This document shows positions 9,501-16,895 of a stretch of 45,163 nt of DNA, piece by piece; the first letter of the stretch is position 1; every line of letters starts with the position of its first letter. The position numbers and the translations under genes are program-made. This DNA comes from Prevotella sp. (GTDB lineage Bacteria; Bacteroidota; Bacteroidia; Bacteroidales; Bacteroidaceae): positions 1-45,163 of the forward strand of contig JAILFU010000034.1 of NCBI GenBank assembly GCA_024697405.1. Direction: 5' to 3'. The notes below the pieces were generated by a model. It was not told the DNA's origin, did not search any database, and saw only the letters and a program-made list of their open reading frames with translations.

Positions 9501-9689
9501 TGCTATACCAGTGGTTTCCGTCATCAGCTGCTTCCATTATTTCCGTTGCAAATGCAGTTCCACTGTCGGAAGTGCCTCTGTAGCTACAAAAGTAGCTCCA
9601 ATTTGAGTCCTGTAGCTACAAACAACGACTTGCAAGCCAGAAGGTTAGACGCCAAAGTAGCGCTTGTAGTGCCAAAAAATCAATTTAAG

Positions 9690-9878
9690 CTATTCATTAT
9701 AGCGCCATTCCGTCCAGTAGAGCCATATTTGAAAAAGAATCCCTAGGACAAAGAACACACCAAAGACATTGAGCACATAGCCGACGGAAATCCAATCACC
9801 TGTCACAAAGCGAATGATAAAGAAAAGCATGCCCGTGACGACAGCTGCAAAAGCCATAATCACGAACATGCGGAACAT
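9690..9878 (-). CDS. Small two-helix membrane protein, paralog 1
   Basis: This 62-residue protein is not recognised. It has two hydrophobic segments (about 3-24 and 31-53) and ends in YWTEWRYNE. It is a paralog of the next gene upstream: both share TGM, IR..TG.WI, FGVF..LG and a final W.TEWRY.E. Identity extends at the DNA level into the bases beyond the stop codon (TTTAAGCTATTCAT, then ATAGCGCCATTCCGTCCAG), which points to a fairly recent tandem duplication. It resembles the many short inner-membrane proteins of unknown role in Bacteroidales accessory regions; no function can be assigned. Confidence 0.65.
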   Translation of the reverse strand: MFRMFVIMAFAAVVTGMLFFIIRFVTGDWISVGYVLNVFGVFFVLGILFQIWLYWTEWRYNE

Positions 9879-9934
9879 GAATAATATATTAATGTGGCCA
9901 GGCTAACTGACTTTTTAAAGTGGATTCATTTAAG

Positions 9935-10144
9935 CTATTCATCATAGCGCCATTCCGTCCAGCATAGCCAAATCCATATAAGGACCCCTAGGGCGGAGAA
10001 TACGCCAAAGATATGGAACGCCCAGTTAAGTGGAATCCATAAACCCGTCAAAGAACGGATAACAAGCACTAACATGCCCGTGATGGTGGTTGTAAAAGCC
10101 AGCATCACGGGCAAACGTCTGATAGAACTTTTGTGTTTAGACAT
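9935..10144 (-). CDS. Small two-helix membrane protein, paralog 2
   Basis: This 69-residue protein, counted from the ATG at 10142-10144 (a GTG directly upstream is also in frame), has a basic N-terminus (MSKHKSSIRRL) and two hydrophobic helices (about 12-32 and 41-62). It ends in CWTEWRYDE. It is the tandem paralog of the gene at 9690-9878 and lies 56 bases upstream on the same strand, so the pair is probably co-transcribed. The conserved acidic and aromatic C-terminus should lie outside the membrane and may be the functional part. Function unknown. Confidence 0.65.
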   Translation of the reverse strand: MSKHKSSIRRLPVMLAFTTTITGMLVLVIRSLTGLWIPLNWAFHIFGVFSALGVLIWIWLCWTEWRYDE

Positions 10145-10210
10145 CACAATACAATATCCATTATAGTTTAAAGCCGAGTGAAAGAAACGTAATACAAAGT
10201 GCGAATCGCG

Positions 10211-10429
10211 CTCAAATGATACCGATGTTCACGCTGTCGGAGTACCGCTCATTCACTGTTGCGATAAGACACATCTTTAGTTACAAGGTAACGACTGATA
10301 ATAAGGCGTAAGCCCCCATAAACATCAATAAACATCGCCGTAGGCGATAAACATCAAATACAACAAAGTGGTATCCTATGTGCGATACAGGTGGTATCCT
10401 TTGGTGTGAGAACATCGGTATCATTTGAG
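10211..10429. repeat. Inverted-repeat element with GGTATC words
   Basis: The 20 bases 10211-10230 (beginning CTCAAATGATACC) recur as a perfect inverted complement at 10410-10429, enclosing 179 bases. The right side contains three direct GGTATC words at 10370, 10393 and 10417, spaced 23 and 24 bases, each followed by CT or AT and then (A/T)TG. A small ATCGCC-gta-GGCGAT hairpin sits at 10334-10348. No open frame of note lies inside. The element fills the 306-base gap between two genes and may be a small non-autonomous mobile element or a cluster of binding sites. Confidence 0.7.
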
Positions 10430-10450
10430 TGATATTATCAGTGGGAATTT

Positions 10451-10720
10451 TCACCTATTGGAGAATTTTACGATATAGGCACATCCTATGGCCAATAAAA
10501 GCACAACAGCTACAATCTGCGTGACGATTAATCTTTCCTTTCTTTCCCCTTTCCATTCATCTATCAAGGCATGCAGGTACATGCCGCTGATGACACACGG
10601 AGCTATGATTAAGAAGAAAATGAAAGCACTCAGTTTTTCATATAAGGCCAGCTTATAGATGACGAAGTTCAAAATGAACCAAGCTAAGAATACTAAAGAG
10701 GTAATACTTCTTCCCTTCAT
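10451..10720 (-). CDS. Small three-helix membrane protein
   Basis: This 89-residue protein has hydrophobic segments at about 7-26, 31-52 and 65-84, with a charged loop (DEWKGERKERL) between the second and third. The family is not recognised. Its ATG directly follows the stop codon of the lipoprotein gene (TAA then ATG, no spacer), so the two are translationally coupled and the products probably act together at the cell envelope. Confidence 0.7.
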   Translation of the reverse strand: MKGRSITSLVFLAWFILNFVIYKLALYEKLSAFIFFLIIAPCVISGMYLHALIDEWKGERKERLIVTQIVAVVLLLAIGCAYIVKFSNR

Positions 10721-11317
10721 TTAGTTATAAATACAATCTAGGAAAGATAGGACTATAATGGCAACTTCTATAGCTCCTCCAACAGACCTTCGGGCTACTT
10801 GTTTTAAGAGTCTTATTGCGACCCTAATTGTTAATGGCTCAGTGACTAATTCCGCTATTTCTGCTAGTCCACTTGCGGCGATTAGACATGGCAATATATC
10901 ATCAACAACTTCCAGAGAGCCAGTAGGATCGTAAGGTTCAACATTTCCAAGCCAAACATCAACAGCGACAGTGGCTAAAGCTAGTTCATAATCAGTTAAG
11001 GATGCTACGATTGCTATATCTGTCGTTGGTATTACACCAGCCATAGCAGGAGCTTGTGCAGCTCTCATTACTTCTTGCTGGAAGGCTCTTCCTCTTACTA
11101 CAAATGGTTCAAGAATACTATCTGCTTCATACACATTAATGCTATCGGCATTAATCGCTCCGGATCTTGTTATCAAAGAATCTATTGCACCACGTATTTG
11201 TTCTTTTTGGGAAGAATCTAATTTGGAAAACTCTAATACGTAATCGGAAGGCTCATTACTACATGAAAAACAAATAAATGCGCACGACAGCACAAAAAGA
11301 AACACGATTTTTTTCAT
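10721..11317 (-). CDS. Lipoprotein of unknown function
   Basis: The 198-residue protein starts with a lipoprotein signal (MKKIVFLFVLSCAFICFSCS, lipidated Cys at about 19). The mature part starts acidic, then runs into an Ala/Val/Ile-rich half (about 95-198) with a basic stretch LLKQVARRS and a final hydrophobic segment. Hydrophobic helices in the C-terminal half suggest membrane interaction or tight packing. The family is not recognised. It lies 41 bases after the DUF3244-like gene and is coupled to the membrane-protein gene downstream, making a three-gene unit. Confidence 0.75.
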   Translation of the reverse strand: MKKIVFLFVLSCAFICFSCSNEPSDYVLEFSKLDSSQKEQIRGAIDSLITRSGAINADSINVYEADSILEPFVVRGRAFQQEVMRAAQAPAMAGVIPTTDIAIVASLTDYELALATVAVDVWLGNVEPYDPTGSLEVVDDILPCLIAASGLAEIAELVTEPLTIRVAIRLLKQVARRSVGGAIEVAIIVLSFLDCIYN

Positions 11318-11358
11318 AATTGTAAGTTTGTTTAATGAATTGATGAAAATTGATTATG

Positions 11359-11691
11359 CTAATCCCCGAATGTTCTGTAAATATAACCCCTGTCATCGCG
11401 AATTTCCAGCATAAAACCATTAGGCAGGATGGGAGAGATGACATTCAAGAGGTCGTTGCATGTGGCAGGAACGCAATGCTGCTGATAAATGGTTCCCTGC
11501 ATGTCCATCAAAGATACATAAATGGCTGTCGCATCAACTGCTGGGGTCACTGAGAGTGTATCTGTTAATCCCGTGACCTCTGTGTAAATAGGTGGATTAC
11601 TGTTTGTCCCCCTTATTACAACTACAATTTCCCTTGCAATAGAGAGCTGTGTTATAAACAGCCCAACTAAAAATAAAAGTTTCTTTTTCAT
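11359..11691 (-). CDS. Small secreted DUF3244-like protein
   Basis: The 110-residue protein starts at the ATG 11689-11691, where a typical signal peptide begins (MKKKLLFLVGLFITQLSIA); longer frames upstream read through the promoter. The mature part has a single small beta-sandwich pattern: SVTPAVDATAIYVSLMDMQG, an NDLLNVISPILPNGFMLEI strand, and a final DDRGYIYRTFG strand. This is the layout of DUF3244-type proteins of Bacteroidetes, whose role is unknown. It heads an operon with a lipoprotein and a membrane protein, and is divergent from a TPR/HTH regulator with a cluster of operator-like sites between them. Confidence 0.65.
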   Translation of the reverse strand: MKKKLLFLVGLFITQLSIAREIVVVIRGTNSNPPIYTEVTGLTDTLSVTPAVDATAIYVSLMDMQGTIYQQHCVPATCNDLLNVISPILPNGFMLEIRDDRGYIYRTFGD

Positions 11692-11734
11692 ACACAATAA
11701 ATAATAAATTATACTTTGGGTTGATTGTCGGGTA

Positions 11735-11766
11735 CAAAGTTCGGGAAAAATCCTTTTGTATGCAAA
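11735..11766 (-). promoter_or_regulatory. Probable promoter of the DUF3244-like operon
   Basis: On the minus strand TTTG (11763-11766), a 20-base spacer and GAACTTTG (11735-11742, seven of eight consensus positions) fit the Bacteroidetes promoter. It faces the GTTTAC cluster, which begins seven bases upstream. Confidence 0.55.
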
Positions 11767-11772
11767 CATTCC

Positions 11773-11841
11773 TGTTTACAAGTGGTTTACAAACCGGATA
11801 AAGTAAACAACTTGTTTACAGTTGTAAACAATTGTAAACAA
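11773..11841. promoter_or_regulatory. Cluster of GTTTAC half-sites, probable operator
   Basis: Six copies of GTTTAC or its complement lie in 69 bases: TGTTTACA (11773), GTTTACA (11785), GTAAACAA (11803), TTGTTTACA (11812), TGTAAACAA (11823) and TGTAAACAA (11833). The fourth and fifth form the palindrome TTGTTTACA-GT-TGTAAACAA (11812-11831). The cluster lies between the two divergent promoters, close to the -33 element of each. Confidence 0.7.
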
Positions 11842-11857
11842 TTTCCACCTAATAATC

Positions 11858-11889
11858 TTTGGTCAATTCCATAAAAATGCGTACTTTTG
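11858..11889 (+). promoter_or_regulatory. Promoter of the TPR/HTH regulator
   Basis: TTTG (11858-11861), a 20-base spacer and TACTTTTG (11882-11889) match both consensus elements. Transcription should start about 16 bases before the ATG at 11909. Confidence 0.75.
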
Positions 11890-11908
11890 CAGCACTAAAG
11901 ACACAACA

Positions 11909-13657
11909 ATGTATAAAACAACAGTCTGGAGAATAGCCAACAAGGCATGTGTGTTATTGGCAATAGTCTTTTTATTTGCCTGTAACCATTCCACCGAACA
12001 TCCTCATAAGCTAGTGATGGCCGATAGTGCATTCATGCAAGGTGACTTCCAACTAGGTAAAGCTTTATTAGAAGCGTCAAAGAATAAAGTTGAATCCAAT
12101 GAGATTGAGAGTGTGAAGGAGTACATTCAGTTGCTTCAGCTAGAACAACTCTTCTTGCTAGGCAAAGGCGCCGATATAAGTCTTGCCATTGCAGACAGCT
12201 TATGCCATTATTTTTCAAAGAAAGAGAATGCGCAAGATAAATACGCAAAATCCTTGCTCTTTATGGGAGAAGTAATGTATAGAAATAACGATTACCCGGC
12301 GGCACTCAAACTATGTCTGGAAGCAAAGGAACTGGCTGAAAAGAATAAAGATAACAGATGTCTCAGTCTGATTTACAGAAAAATAGGAGATGTATATTAT
12401 TCTCAACGCTTATTTAAAGAGTCTGAACCTAACTACAGGAAATTCTATCAATTAGCAATAGCCAACAAAGATACGCTACGCATGGCTTTAGCAGCTTGCT
12501 GTATGGGCGACATGTGTATCTTCAACCAGCAAATAGACAGTATAATTTACTACTTTCATAGATCAATAGATTTAGGCAAGGGATTGCAACAGGAAAAGGA
12601 TATTGTTCCCTATGTTAGATCAAAGCTTTGCGACATCTACATCCAGCTGGAAGAATATGATAAGGCTCTGGAAATTATGCCGCACGACAGCCTAAACGAC
12701 GGCAACTGGGCATACTGGCACTATGGGCAGAACCACGTGGACTCGGCTGTCTACTATTTCCAAAAGATACTGGGAAGGTTTAAGTGGCAGGGGGAAGTGG
12801 AAACACTCCAGATGTTGGCACGGCTGGAAGAGCAACGGGGCAACCTGAAAGCCTCGCTCGACTACCACACACGGCTGGCTGCTGCTCAGGACTCGCTGAA
12901 GGCGCAGCTGCAAAGAGAGGAAACACTCCGGATGGAGGCCCGCCATCACTATGAAAGCTTGCAGCAGGAACGTCAGCTGCTGGAGCAGAAGACCAAGAGC
13001 CTGCTTCACCTGGTGGTGCTCATGGTCATCGTTGTCGTCGCGGTGGCTCTGATAGCGGTCTTGATATGGCGGTCAAACAAGCAACGGGAGCGGGAGGCGC
13101 AGGCCCGCCAGAAGATGCTGGAAAATAAGAGACAGGAGCAGCAGCGGCTCAGTCAGCAGCAACTGGAGGAGAACCGCCGGCAGCTGGAGACATTGGAACA
13201 ACAGCTGGCCGAGGCCCGGCAGCAGAACGACACGCAGGCCACTGAGCGCCTGCAGATGGAGACCGACGTGCTGAAGAGCCAGAACCAGAACATAGAAGCC
13301 CGCGAGCGGCGCAAAGAGGCACTGCTGGTGGAGCTGAAGCAGACGGCGCTCTATCAGCGGCTGAAGGCACCCGCCAACGGCACGAAGAGGATGGCAGAGG
13401 TGGAATGGCACCAGCTGGGCAAACAGCTGGACGACATCTACGACCTGAAGAACCGGCTGCTGTCGCTGGCCAAGCTGTCGGAGACGGAGCTGCGCATCTG
13501 CTACCTCCTGAAAATCGGCGTGCCCCCGACGGAGATTGCCGACATCCTCTGCAAAAGCAAAGGAGCCATCTCCCTGGCCCGCAAGCGCATGTACTGGAAG
13601 CTGACAGCCAAGAACGACAAGGCAGAAAAGCTGGACGAGCTGATTGCCGACTTCTGA
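11909..13657 (+). CDS. Membrane-bound TPR regulator with C-terminal LuxR-like HTH
   Basis: The 582-residue protein has an N-terminal export signal with a lipobox-like LFAC (about 22-25), TPR-like helices (about 35-330), one transmembrane helix (about 365-387), a long Glu/Gln/Arg-rich coiled coil (about 390-480) and a C-terminal helix-turn-helix of the LuxR/GerE type (about 525-575: SETELRICYLLKIGVPPTEIADILCKSKGAI in outline). TPRs should lie in the periplasm and the HTH in the cytosol, so it can pass an envelope signal straight to DNA. The GTTTAC cluster upstream is a good candidate target. The first 760 bases are clearly AT-rich, while from about 12670 onward the gene is GC-rich, which suggests recombination inside the gene. 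Its stop is three bases from the stop of the convergent glycosidase gene. Confidence 0.8.
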   Translation: MYKTTVWRIANKACVLLAIVFLFACNHSTEHPHKLVMADSAFMQGDFQLGKALLEASKNKVESNEIESVKEYIQLLQLEQLFLLGKGADISLAIADSLCHYFSKKENAQDKYAKSLLFMGEVMYRNNDYPAALKLCLEAKELAEKNKDNRCLSLIYRKIGDVYYSQRLFKESEPNYRKFYQLAIANKDTLRMALAACCMGDMCIFNQQIDSIIYYFHRSIDLGKGLQQEKDIVPYVRSKLCDIYIQLEEYDKALEIMPHDSLNDGNWAYWHYGQNHVDSAVYYFQKILGRFKWQGEVETLQMLARLEEQRGNLKASLDYHTRLAAAQDSLKAQLQREETLRMEARHHYESLQQERQLLEQKTKSLLHLVVLMVIVVVAVALIAVLIWRSNKQREREAQARQKMLENKRQEQQRLSQQQLEENRRQLETLEQQLAEARQQNDTQATERLQMETDVLKSQNQNIEARERRKEALLVELKQTALYQRLKAPANGTKRMAEVEWHQLGKQLDDIYDLKNRLLSLAKLSETELRICYLLKIGVPPTEIADILCKSKGAISLARKRMYWKLTAKNDKAEKLDELIADF

Positions 13658-13660
13658 CAC

Positions 13661-15310
13661 CTACCGTTGTGACTTCTTCGCGAAGAAACCGATGCGGTGG
13701 GTGCGGCCCTTGCGACCGAGGGAGCGCAGCTGGAAAAGGCCGTCGGGCAGGGTGCTGACATCGAGGACGGCAGTGTAGGGACGGGTGGCGAGCGCCTGGC
13801 CTTTCATGTCCTCCACGATGACGAAGTCGGCATCCATCACAGCACCTTTGGCGGGCAGGGCTATGGGACGGCCGTCGCTCTTGGCGATGAGGGGCACGGA
13901 GTATTCGGGGCCGGCATTGACCAGCAGCTGTGCGGAGGGGCTCTCCTGGCCGTAGCGGTCCATAGCCGTCACGGCATAGTTCAAGTTCCCACAGGGGACA
14001 TCGAGCGAGGTGGCGGTGAGGTGCGTGGCTACGAGGTTCTCGGCACGGCTGATGTCGACGGGATAATCCTCCGAGGCATATACATTATATAATAAATAGG
14101 AGTGGCCGCTGCGGTTGGTGGCTTCCGTCCAGCTCAGCCGGTTGCCCTTCAGCTGCAAAGAGGCGGGGGCTGTGGGGGCGGGCTGACCTGCCCAGATCAT
14201 GGGGGGAATGAGTGCCGGCGTGGCGTCGAAGCGCTGGCCGAAATCGTAGATGCCCTTTACGTTGTCGGTGAAAAAACGGGTGCGGAAATAGCAGTGGCCC
14301 ATGCCCAGCTGGCGCACTACATTCATCTGACGCTCCACCATGTCGAGCGTCCAGGGGCCCTCGCTCGGGTCGAGGAAGTAGATGCCCAGACCGGGCACGA
14401 CGGTACGGCCGTAGCTGCGCTCCTGCCAGTCGATGGCAAAGGGATAGAAGTTGTCGCCCTGGAAATACATCATCGGGTAGAGCTGATCCATCAGCCCCAG
14501 CCGCAGCCACTCCTGCGCGTCCTGGCAGACGGCGGTTCGGGCGTTCCACCCTCCGGCACTGTAGCGCGTCAGGTTGTCGTGCTTGCCCACGGGCGAGCAC
14601 GACAGCTTCACCCAGGGCTTCTCGCTCTTGACAGCCTGGCTGATGGCACGCACGATGCTGGTGATATATTCGCGGCCCTTGGGGCGCGACACACGAATCT
14701 TCCACTGCTCGGGGTAGCGGATATAGTCGAGGTGAAGGCCGTCGACATCGTAGTTGTGGACAATCTCGCGGCAGACATCGGCCAGGTAGGTGGCCGTCTC
14801 GGGGTTCTCAGGGTCGAGGAAGGCATCCTCGCCGATGCGCTTCACCAGCTTTGGCTTCTTCTTCCGCAGCTGCTGCGCCCCAATCTTGTTCCATTTGCCC
14901 ACGGGGATGGTCACCACCCAGGCGTGGCACTCCATGCCACGCTTGTGGCACTCGTCGATGCAAAACTGCAAGGGGTCGTAGGAAGGGGCGACACCGGGTT
15001 TGCCCGAGAAACCGCCGTCCCACGGCTCAAGGGCGGAGGGATAGATGGTGGTGGCACGCACGCGGGCCTGTACCAACACGGTGTTGATGCCTGCCTGGCG
15101 CAGCTGGTCGAGCATGGTCAGCAGCTGCTGCCTCTGGGCTTCCTGGTTGCTGGTCGTAGGCCAGTCAAGCCCCATGACCACCGTCAGCCAGGTGGCCCGT
15201 ACCTCGTATTTGGGGCTGGGCGTGTCGGTCCAGGGCAGGGTAGGGGGAAGCTGTGCCTGCAGGTGCAGAACGGCAGCTGATATGAGGAGTAACAGGAGGA
15301 TTTTTCTCAT
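13661..15310 (-). CDS. GHL10-family (DUF187-type) glycoside hydrolase-like protein
   Basis: The 549-residue exported protein begins with a signal peptide (about 1-19). Residues about 35-370 are a TIM-barrel of the glycosyl-hydrolase-like 10 family: EVRATWLTVVMGLDWP, GINTVLVQARVRATTIYPS, GMECHAWVV and the VDGLHLDYIRYP strand with its conserved Asp. Related proteins include YngK-like proteins thought to cut cell-wall or other surface glycans; the substrate here is unknown. A fibronectin-III-like region follows (about 385-460). The last 80 residues (LDVSTLPDGLFQLRSLGRK) resemble a C-terminal sorting or beta-sandwich tail. It is transcribed from a 52-bp palindromic promoter shared with cstA. Confidence 0.82.
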   Translation of the reverse strand: MRKILLLLLISAAVLHLQAQLPPTLPWTDTPSPKYEVRATWLTVVMGLDWPTTSNQEAQRQQLLTMLDQLRQAGINTVLVQARVRATTIYPSALEPWDGGFSGKPGVAPSYDPLQFCIDECHKRGMECHAWVVTIPVGKWNKIGAQQLRKKKPKLVKRIGEDAFLDPENPETATYLADVCREIVHNYDVDGLHLDYIRYPEQWKIRVSRPKGREYITSIVRAISQAVKSEKPWVKLSCSPVGKHDNLTRYSAGGWNARTAVCQDAQEWLRLGLMDQLYPMMYFQGDNFYPFAIDWQERSYGRTVVPGLGIYFLDPSEGPWTLDMVERQMNVVRQLGMGHCYFRTRFFTDNVKGIYDFGQRFDATPALIPPMIWAGQPAPTAPASLQLKGNRLSWTEATNRSGHSYLLYNVYASEDYPVDISRAENLVATHLTATSLDVPCGNLNYAVTAMDRYGQESPSAQLLVNAGPEYSVPLIAKSDGRPIALPAKGAVMDADFVIVEDMKGQALATRPYTAVLDVSTLPDGLFQLRSLGRKGRTHRIGFFAKKSQR

Positions 15311-15327
15311 GTTTTTCGTTTTTTGCG

Positions 15328-15379
15328 TGCAAAGGTACGAAAAAGTTTGGAGATTTCCAAACTCTTTCGTACCTTTGCA
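15328..15379. promoter_or_regulatory. Palindromic divergent promoter of the GHL10 gene and cstA
   Basis: The two 26-base halves 15328-15353 and 15354-15379 are inverted complements with two mismatches. Each half holds the -7 element of one direction and the -33 element of the other. Plus strand: TTTG 15346-15349, 20-base spacer, TACCTTTG 15370-15377. Minus strand: TTTG 15358-15361, 20-base spacer, TACCTTTG 15330-15337. RNA polymerase sites in the two directions overlap fully, so only one can be occupied at a time. Confidence 0.85.
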
Positions 15380-15407
15380 GAAAAATAGGAAATAGTAAAT
15401 AACAAAG

Positions 15408-16865
15408 ATGGTAACTTTTACTTTAAGCTTGATTGCGCTCGTTCTGGGCTATTTCCTCTACGGGCGATTCGTGGAACGGGTGTTCGGTCCGGATGACCGT
15501 CCGACACCGGCAGTAGCCAAGGCCGACGGGGTGGACTTCATCGTGCTGCCTAGCTGGAAAATCTTTATGATTCAGTTTCTGAACATTGCCGGTACAGGCC
15601 CCATCTTCGGTGCCATCATGGGCGCGAAGTTCGGTCCGGCAGCCTATCTGTGGATTGTGCTGGGCTGCATCTTTGCCGGTGCTACCCACGACTATCTGAG
15701 CGGCATGCTGAGCATCCGCCACGGGGGAGCCAACCAGCCGGAGATCATCGGCCGCTATCTGGGCAAGGCCACTAAGCAGGTGATGCTGGTGTTCTCCGTC
15801 TTCCTGCTGATGATGGTGGGTGCGGTGTTTGTGTTCAGCCCGGCAAAGATTCTGGGCGACATGTGGGAGCCGGCTGTCGCTACGGAAAGTCTGGGGCAGT
15901 ACACCTTCTGGATTATAGTCATCTTCATCTACTATCTGATAGCCACGCTGATGCCCATCGACAAGATTATCGGTAAGATTTATCCCCTCTTTGCCTTCTC
16001 CCTGCTGTTCATGGCTGGAGCGCTGCTGGTTATGCTCTTTGTGAAGTGGCCAACTATTCCCGAGCTTTGGGAGGGACTGCCCGGCGAGGCGTTGACACCG
16101 AAGGCTGTCTTCCCTTGCCTGTTCATCACCATCGCCTGCGGCGCCATCAGCGGCTTCCATGCCACGCAGAGCCCGCTCATGGCCCGTTGCATGAAGAGCG
16201 AGCACCAGGGGCGCCCCATCTTCTACGGAGCCATGATTACCGAGGGCATCGTTGCCCTGATTTGGGCTACGGTGGCCATGTTCTTCTTCTACGACCAGCC
16301 CACTCCGGGCTATGAGCAGATAGCCGGAGGCGCTGCTGCCGTGAGCGACGCTCCCTCTGTGGTGACCATCATCAGCAAGGACTGGCTGCTCACCTTCGGC
16401 AGCATCCTCGCCCTGCTGGGCGTTGTGGCAGCTCCCATCACCAGCGGCGACACGGCCCTTCGCTCGGCCCGCCTCATCATTGCCGACTTTGTGCATCTGG
16501 AACAGCGCAGCATCCGCAAGCGCCTCTATATTAGCGTGCCGCTGTTTGCCGCCGTCATGGCACTGCTCGTCTGGCAGATGGCCGACAAGGACGGCTTCAC
16601 CATGATTTGGAGCTGGTTTGGCTGGAGCAACCAGACGTTGTCTGTGTTCATGCTATGGGCCATCACCGTCTATCTGGTGCAGCAGAAAAAGCCCTACGCC
16701 ATCACGCTCATCCCGGCATTCTTCATGACGGTGGTGTGCACCACCTACCTCTTCACCGAGCAGCTGTTCAGCCTTGACGGGATGTGGAAGTGGGTGACGG
16801 CTGCCGCAGCACTGGGGGTCTCTGCCCTTTGGTTCTTCCTCTGGCGGAGAAAAGCTGAGATTTAA
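15408..16865 (+). CDS. cstA: CstA-family carbon-starvation transporter
   Basis: The 485-residue inner-membrane protein belongs to the carbon starvation A family, whose members import peptides or pyruvate. Characteristic segments are FLNIAGTGPIFGAIMGAKFG (about 58-77), the ATHDYLSGMLSIRHGG loop and ITSGDTALRSARLIIAD (about 345-361). About 13 transmembrane helices are visible. It is much shorter than the 701-residue E. coli CstA, as usual for Bacteroidetes members. The porin-like gene and nadC follow on the same strand with gaps of 30 and 9 bases. Confidence 0.9.
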   Translation: MVTFTLSLIALVLGYFLYGRFVERVFGPDDRPTPAVAKADGVDFIVLPSWKIFMIQFLNIAGTGPIFGAIMGAKFGPAAYLWIVLGCIFAGATHDYLSGMLSIRHGGANQPEIIGRYLGKATKQVMLVFSVFLLMMVGAVFVFSPAKILGDMWEPAVATESLGQYTFWIIVIFIYYLIATLMPIDKIIGKIYPLFAFSLLFMAGALLVMLFVKWPTIPELWEGLPGEALTPKAVFPCLFITIACGAISGFHATQSPLMARCMKSEHQGRPIFYGAMITEGIVALIWATVAMFFFYDQPTPGYEQIAGGAAAVSDAPSVVTIISKDWLLTFGSILALLGVVAAPITSGDTALRSARLIIADFVHLEQRSIRKRLYISVPLFAAVMALLVWQMADKDGFTMIWSWFGWSNQTLSVFMLWAITVYLVQQKKPYAITLIPAFFMTVVCTTYLFTEQLFSLDGMWKWVTAAAALGVSALWFFLWRRKAEI

Positions 16866-16895
16866 TAGTTTGAGATTTATTTTATTATTATAATT

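Larger units (their letters stand above)
9250..9660. repeat. Composite palindromic intergenic element, copy A
   Basis: The 604-base gap between the ATPase gene and the next gene is filled by this element. Arms 9250-9334 and 9576-9660 are inverted repeats in strict register without gaps, since every matched pair of coordinates sums to 18910. Within them 9284-9300 matches the complement of 9610-9626 at 16 of 17 bases, and 9311-9334 matches that of 9576-9599 at 22 of 24. The arms are made of GTAGCTAC and GAGCTAC words. Between them lie an AAACGGCGTTCG/CGAACGCCGTTT hairpin (9376-9413), a 21-bp tandem array (9401-9459) and a perfect 21-bp inverted repeat (9457-9500). No credible gene is present. 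The core recurs, inverted, at 42062-42196. Confidence 0.8.

Noticed and set aside
9412..9606. Peptide frame with RRLEKY heptads through the 21-bp array
   Set aside because: It starts inside the array, changes into unrelated residues in the palindrome and arm, and has no promoter or ribosome site. The counterpart at 41865-42227 differs outside the array. The DNA palindromes explain the sequence better.
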